This document shows positions 60,701 to 64,000 of a stretch of 64,000 nt of DNA, piece after piece. The translations under genes and the position numbers were made by a program. Below the pieces are notes generated by a model. That model saw nothing but the letters and a program-made list of their open reading frames with translations. It searched no databases and was not told the origin of the DNA. The stretch lies in assembly GCA_034926785.1 (NCBI GenBank), contig JAYFQU010000010.1:38503-102502 (forward strand). Direction: 5' to 3'. Positions within the stretch are counted from its first letter, which is position 1. Each line of letters begins with the position of its first letter. Source of the DNA: UBA7703 sp034926785. Its GTDB lineage: Bacteria; Bacillota; Clostridia; Christensenellales; CAG-138.

Positions 60701-62361
60701 TATATCCGAGCATCGCGCGGACGCGGCACTCGACGCCCGGCGTGGGGCTGATTTCGCCGCCTCCGCATCACGATATCTACTCCATCGAGGATTTAGCGCA
60801 GCTGATCTTCGACCTTAAGAACGCAAACCCGGACGCGCGGATCAACGTCAAGCTTGTTTCCGAAGCGGGCGTCGGAACGGTTGCCGCCGGTGTGGCAAAG
60901 GGGGGAGCGGACGTCATCCTGATCTCCGGCTACGACGGAGGAACAGGCGCGAGCCCGCGCACGAGCATTCAGCATGCGGGGCTGCCCTGGGAACTTGGCC
61001 TTGCGGAGACGCACCAAACACTGATTGCAAACGGCCTGCGCGGACGTGTCCGCGTGGAAACAGACGGAAAGCTCATGACCGGCAAGGACATCGCCGTCGC
61101 CGCGCTGCTCGGCGCGGAGGAGTTCGGCTTTGCAACGCTGCCGCTCGTCGCCATCGGCTGCGTGATGATGCGCGTTTGCAACCTGGATACCTGCCCGGTC
61201 GGCGTTGCGACGCAGAATCCCGCGCTGCGCGCGCGGTTCACGGGAAAGCCGGAATATGTCATCAATCTGATGCGTTTTCTCGCACAAAACCTGCGCGAGA
61301 AGATGGCGGAGCTTGGGTTCCATACGCTGGATCAGATGGTTGGTATGGCGGGGCACCTGGCGCAGGTGAAGCAGTCACCCAAGACAAATGGTATGGATCT
61401 CAGCGGACTGATCCCCGGCGACAAGCCGCTGCCCTGGCGCGATCTGAAGCCGGCCAAGGACGACCATAACCGGCTCTTCCACGATATGGTTCGCTCTTTG
61501 GTCGAGCAGGGCGACGCGGTGGTCAAGCGGCCGATCTGCAACACGGAACGCGCGGTTGCGACGCGGGTCTCGGCCTTCATCAGCAGGGAATACGGCAGGT
61601 TGCCGGACGGGCGCGTGCGCTTCCAGTTCAACGGCACGGCGGGCCAGAGCTTTGGCGCGTTTGCTACCGCAGGAATCGAGCTCACTATTGAAGGCGATAC
61701 GAACGATTACCTTGGCAAAGGGCTCTGCGGCGCGCGCATCATTGTAAAAGCGCCGGAGGATGCCGGCTGGTCTTCCAAGGATAACCTGCTCACCGGCAAT
61801 GTCGCCCTGTTCGGCGCGACAGACGGCGAATTGTACCTCGCCGGGCGGGCAGGCGAACGCTTCTGCGTGCGCAACAGCGGCGCGCTCGCCGTCTGTGAAG
61901 GCGTTGGCGACCACGGCTGCGAATATATGACCGGTGGAACCGCGGTTATCCTGGGCCCGGTCGGGCGCAATTTTGCGAGCGGTATGTCCGGCGGCATGGC
62001 GTATGTGCTGGACGACGGCAACTTCCGGCGTATGGTCAATACGAAGATGGTTTCGCTCTATCCGCTCGACGCGTTGGATCTCGTTATGCTTCATCGCCAC
62101 CTGACGAACCATGTGAACTATACCGGTTCAAAAATCGCCGCGAAGATTCTGGAAAAATGGCCGACTACACACGCGAAGTTTGTGAAGGTTTTACCGCACG
62201 ACTACCGCGAAATGCTGGAGGCGATCGACGCCGCCGAGCGGGAAGGGCTGGAGGGCGACGAGATGCTGGAGCGGGCATTCCTGTTGAAAACCGGTAAAAA
62301 ACAGGAGATGCAAAAGGCAGTGCCCGAACAGGACGATGACTCTGCCGCCAGCAATGATTAA
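57766..62361 (+). CDS. gltB: Glutamate synthase large subunit
   Basis: The 1531-residue enzyme has four parts: an N-terminal glutaminase whose catalytic Cys51 opens CGTGFIAHANG after a 50-residue propeptide, a central domain, an FMN barrel (about 830-1200, SGYDGGTGASPRTSIQHAG) with the [3Fe-4S] cysteines in CVMMRVCNLDTCPVGVA, and a GXGXG beta-helix. It makes two glutamates from glutamine and 2-oxoglutarate. The propeptide is longer than the usual 10-40 residues. AGGTGA precedes the ATG at 57766. The small subunit follows after 51 bases. Confidence 0.95.
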   Translation: MEQHDMQQSTTAFRQQGTENQDAPAAPNTRRAARSMEGASLWRPEFEHDACGTGFIAHANGVRSHAIVSDALKILERLAHRGGTGSDPDTGDGAGVLVQLPDRFFRKNVSFHLPKEGRYAVGMFFLPLDEAERSAAQAGIESYVGQEEFSVLGWRAVPTNLHACGNGAWASVPSVQQLFLGWKETKTPADVRLFVLRKRIERAMKEQGAEVYIPSLSNKTVVYKGMMQAWQVADFYPDLLDADFVSSIALVHSRYSTNTFPNWERAQPFRMVAHNGEINTLKGCQHAVLAASAAMDGGRLASRFSEILPILDEDGSDSTMFDNLLEFLVVSGRSLPQALFMMMPGPWSKDPTMDENQREFFRYAACLMTPWDGPAAMCFTDGRQIGAVLDRNGLRPARWVFTKDNLLVLASESGVVDIPPSQVVRRGRLGPNQMLLLDTESGTLLEDQEIKDRYLDGPWKQWLGQQVVELENAPFSRISRCGANPTERQRIFGWTYEERMLTVLPIAQTGLDPVGAMGYDAPIAVLSEKPQPLFHYFKQLFAQVTNPPIDAIQEECVVGMDVFLGPNGDPTLDKSDNCRKIHLSSPILQTANLERLLAGIPGFGAREIHMVFDPNDGLEAGLDAFFAAAERAIHEGISILVLTDRLADAEHPPIPSLLATAGVHHHLIRKGLRGGCSLIVDSYEPREIHHVACLIGYGAKCIHLRGVYEAVEALADEGHLAGVSLEDAMEHVLHGYDHGILKVMSKMGISCVDGYHNAQIFEALGLSQELVDRFFTGTVTRVGGMNLIDLEQEILRRHKQAQETEVNELPSGGRFQYKRDGEHHLYNPETIHLLQMAVRTGDYNLFLEYVRRIEGDRPVSLRNLLGFTNCHPIPVEEVEPVEKIVRRFKTGAMSYGSISKEAHECIALAMNRLGGKSNSGEGGEAAERLFTEKNSAIKQIASGRFGVTGPYLASAKEIQIKMAQGAKPGEGGQLPAGKVYPSIARTRHSTPGVGLISPPPHHDIYSIEDLAQLIFDLKNANPDARINVKLVSEAGVGTVAAGVAKGGADVILISGYDGGTGASPRTSIQHAGLPWELGLAETHQTLIANGLRGRVRVETDGKLMTGKDIAVAALLGAEEFGFATLPLVAIGCVMMRVCNLDTCPVGVATQNPALRARFTGKPEYVINLMRFLAQNLREKMAELGFHTLDQMVGMAGHLAQVKQSPKTNGMDLSGLIPGDKPLPWRDLKPAKDDHNRLFHDMVRSLVEQGDAVVKRPICNTERAVATRVSAFISREYGRLPDGRVRFQFNGTAGQSFGAFATAGIELTIEGDTNDYLGKGLCGARIIVKAPEDAGWSSKDNLLTGNVALFGATDGELYLAGRAGERFCVRNSGALAVCEGVGDHGCEYMTGGTAVILGPVGRNFASGMSGGMAYVLDDGNFRRMVNTKMVSLYPLDALDLVMLHRHLTNHVNYTGSKIAAKILEKWPTTHAKFVKVLPHDYREMLEAIDAAEREGLEGDEMLERAFLLKTGKKQEMQKAVPEQDDDSAASND

Positions 62362-62412
62362 CCGGGCGGATGAGATTTTTTTGCACCGGGACCTTTGATA
62401 GGAGAAATAACC

Positions 62413-63843
62413 ATGGGTAAATTGAACGGTTTTTTAGAATATGACCGTGAGACGGCTGCCGAGCTGCCCTGTGAAGCGCGGATTTCGAACTGGGACGCGT
62501 TTCACCCCGCGCAGAGCGAGGAGAGCATTCAGCGGCAGGCCGCGCGCTGCATGAACTGCGGCGTACCCTTCTGCCACGCGGGCGTTACATGGCGCGGCGT
62601 AGGATCCGGCTGCTCGATTGGCAATCTGATTCCGGAATGGAATCACCTCGTCTACCTAGGACACTTTGAGGAAGCCTTCCGGCGGCTGGAGAAGACAAAT
62701 CCGCTGCACGAATGCACCTCCCGCGTTTGCCCCGCGCTGTGCGAAGGCTCCTGTACCTCCGGGCTGAACGGGGAACCCGTAGCAATCCGCGAGGTGGAGC
62801 GGTTTTTAAGCGATATGGCGTGGGAAAAGGGCTGGGTTGCACCGCGCGCACCGAAGCAGAGAAACGGCAAAACGATCGCAATCATCGGATCCGGCCCAGC
62901 GGGATTGACCGCCGCGCATGCGCTCAACCAGCGGGGGTTTTCGGTCACGGTGTTTGAAAAATCCGAAGAGCCCGGCGGGCTCCTGATGTTCGGCATCCCA
63001 AACATGAAGCTCCCAAAGGACTTGCTGCGAAAGCGCATAGATATCCTGCGCCGGGAAGGCATTGAATTTGTCTGCGGTCAGGATGTCGGCAGGGATATTC
63101 CTGTCTCCGAGCTGGATCGCTTCGACGCGGTACTGCTCTGCGGCGGTGCGGGGCAGCCACGCGATCTCTCCGTCTCCGGGCGGAACCTGCCCGGCGTACG
63201 CTTTGCGGTTCCGTTCCTTGCGGATGCGACGCGGCGTGTTCTGGCGGGCGAGACGGAGGAAAGACCGCTCACGGGGCGAAAGGTTGTGGTGATCGGTGGC
63301 GGCGACACGGGCAACGACTGCGTCGCAACCTCGATTCGCATGGGCGCAAACGCGGTAATACAGCTCGAAATTATGCCACCCGCACCGGAGAAGCGCGCGG
63401 AGGAGAATCCCTGGCCGCGCTGGCCGATGGTCTTGAAGACCGACTATGGCCAGCAGGAGGCCATCTGGCTCTACGGCCGCGATCCGCGTACATTTGAAAT
63501 CACCGCCGTGTCCATCATTGGGAACGAGGCCAACGGGGTCACCGGTATCGAGACCGCGCAGGTCGAATGGGTAAACACGGAAAAGGGACGCGCTCCAAAG
63601 CCGGTCGAATCTACGCGCCGCAGGCAGGCGGCGACAGACGTGCTTATCGCGATGGGGTTCGTCGGAGCGGAGACCTATCTGCCGGAAGCGATGAACCTCG
63701 CGCTGGATCGAAACGACTACGCCACCACGCATCCCGGCGTGTTTGCCGCGGGGGATATGCGCACCGGACAGAGTCTCGTTGTGCGCGCGGAGGCGGATGC
63801 AAAGCGAGCCGCGGAGGCGGTTGAACGGTATTTACTCAAATAA
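62413..63843 (+). CDS. gltD: Glutamate synthase small subunit
   Basis: The 476-residue protein has an N-terminal [4Fe-4S] domain (CMNCGVPFCHAG, CSIGNLIPEWN, CPALCEGSC), an FAD motif IIGSGPAGLTAAHAL, and an NADPH motif VVIGGGDTGNDC. It passes electrons from NAD(P)H to the large subunit. The ATG at 62413 follows AGGAG and 7 bases; an earlier in-frame TTG would bury that site. Confidence 0.95.
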   Translation: MGKLNGFLEYDRETAAELPCEARISNWDAFHPAQSEESIQRQAARCMNCGVPFCHAGVTWRGVGSGCSIGNLIPEWNHLVYLGHFEEAFRRLEKTNPLHECTSRVCPALCEGSCTSGLNGEPVAIREVERFLSDMAWEKGWVAPRAPKQRNGKTIAIIGSGPAGLTAAHALNQRGFSVTVFEKSEEPGGLLMFGIPNMKLPKDLLRKRIDILRREGIEFVCGQDVGRDIPVSELDRFDAVLLCGGAGQPRDLSVSGRNLPGVRFAVPFLADATRRVLAGETEERPLTGRKVVVIGGGDTGNDCVATSIRMGANAVIQLEIMPPAPEKRAEENPWPRWPMVLKTDYGQQEAIWLYGRDPRTFEITAVSIIGNEANGVTGIETAQVEWVNTEKGRAPKPVESTRRRQAATDVLIAMGFVGAETYLPEAMNLALDRNDYATTHPGVFAAGDMRTGQSLVVRAEADAKRAAEAVERYLLK

Positions 63844-63905
63844 AACCAACCGTTAAAAGGGCTCTCCGTCAATAGTTGGGGTAGAGCGGTAGACTAAGAG
63901 AAACA

Positions 63906-63939
63906 AAGGGAGCTGGGAGCGAAAGCGAACAGCTCCCTT
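63906..63939 (+). other. 10-bp perfect hairpin after gltD
   Basis: AAGGGAGCTG (63906-63915) pairs perfectly with CAGCTCCCTT (63930-63939). It is not followed by a T run, so termination would need another factor. The rest of 63844-64000 shows no gene. Confidence 0.45.
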
Positions 63940-64000
63940 AAACATTGGTGGTGCAAAGAATTCGAATACGAAAATTTCGGAAACTGCGATAGCCGAAAGC

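Noticed and set aside
1..64000. CRISPR arrays, tRNA or rRNA genes, transposases, phage genes
   Set aside because: No regularly spaced repeats, no cloverleaf-like sequence with a convincing T-loop in the gaps, and no protein with transposase, integrase or phage structural motifs was seen.

Overview
The window looks like a chromosomal segment of a GC-rich member of the Firmicutes (Bacillota), most likely class Clostridia. Grounds: TTG/GTG starts with strong AGGAGG-type ribosome sites, A-T rich sigma-A promoters, DUF1836, DegV, PFL/UPF0210 and FeoB-associated Cys-rich proteins, and an arginine-agmatine-carboxyspermidine polyamine operon. I see no tRNA, rRNA, CRISPR array, transposase or phage gene. 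Nearly all genes are intact and most sit in tight operons.

Layout. 1-3.1 kb: a partial gene, a GntR/UTRA regulator and a LacI regulator that has operator-like sites at its own promoter. 3.1-8.5 kb (minus): GtrA, TetR, class III aminotransferase, FGGY kinase and class II aldolase, a probable catabolic route for an unidentified amino-sugar-like substrate. 8.8-10.6 kb: radical SAM protein and TrhA-like membrane protein. 10.9-14.1 kb (minus): Zur-like regulator and ZnuABC-type zinc importer behind one Fur-family box. 14.4-21.3 kb: an unusual three-gene operon encoding a 1554-residue HD/HEAT-like/NMNAT-like/GNAT-like/PRTase-like protein, an LDH-like protein and a flavodoxin-like protein. 21.4-24.4 kb: DUF1836, DegV and PAS-HD-GYP proteins. 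24.4-29.5 kb (minus): staphyloxanthin-like genes (two desaturase-type flavoproteins, glycosyltransferase, acyltransferase) without crtM. 29.7-32.8 kb: UvsE with a DUF1722-like tail, a Nudix hydrolase and Lgt. 33-36 kb: feoA-feoA-feoB plus a Cys-rich protein, with paired candidate iron operators. 36.3-41.8 kb: hypothetical protein, FtsX-type ABC exporter, YdeI-like protein. 42-46 kb: TIM-barrel protein, ACT plus PFL pair, hotdog thioesterase, second DegV. 46.4-50.2 kb: asparaginase and a GH2 glycosidase. 50.2-57.4 kb: a long structured leader with an intrinsic terminator, then six polyamine genes (arginine decarboxylase, SpeE, CASDH, NspC, AguA, AguB). 57.4-63.8 kb: glutamate synthase gltB-gltD behind a promoter-proximal terminator.

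Most unusual signals. (1) Four copies of a roughly 195-bp repeat made of five consecutive hairpins, all in convergent intergenic gaps; two copies lie between near-identical copies of a terminator hairpin, as if the element inserts into bidirectional terminators. (2) The five-domain fusion protein and its two redox-type partners, for which I can name no pathway. (3) The roughly 390-nt leader of the polyamine operon, which matches no riboswitch class I recognise. Several repressor-type operators (LacI, Zur, feo) can be read directly from promoter architecture. All functional statements rest on motif reading, without database searches.
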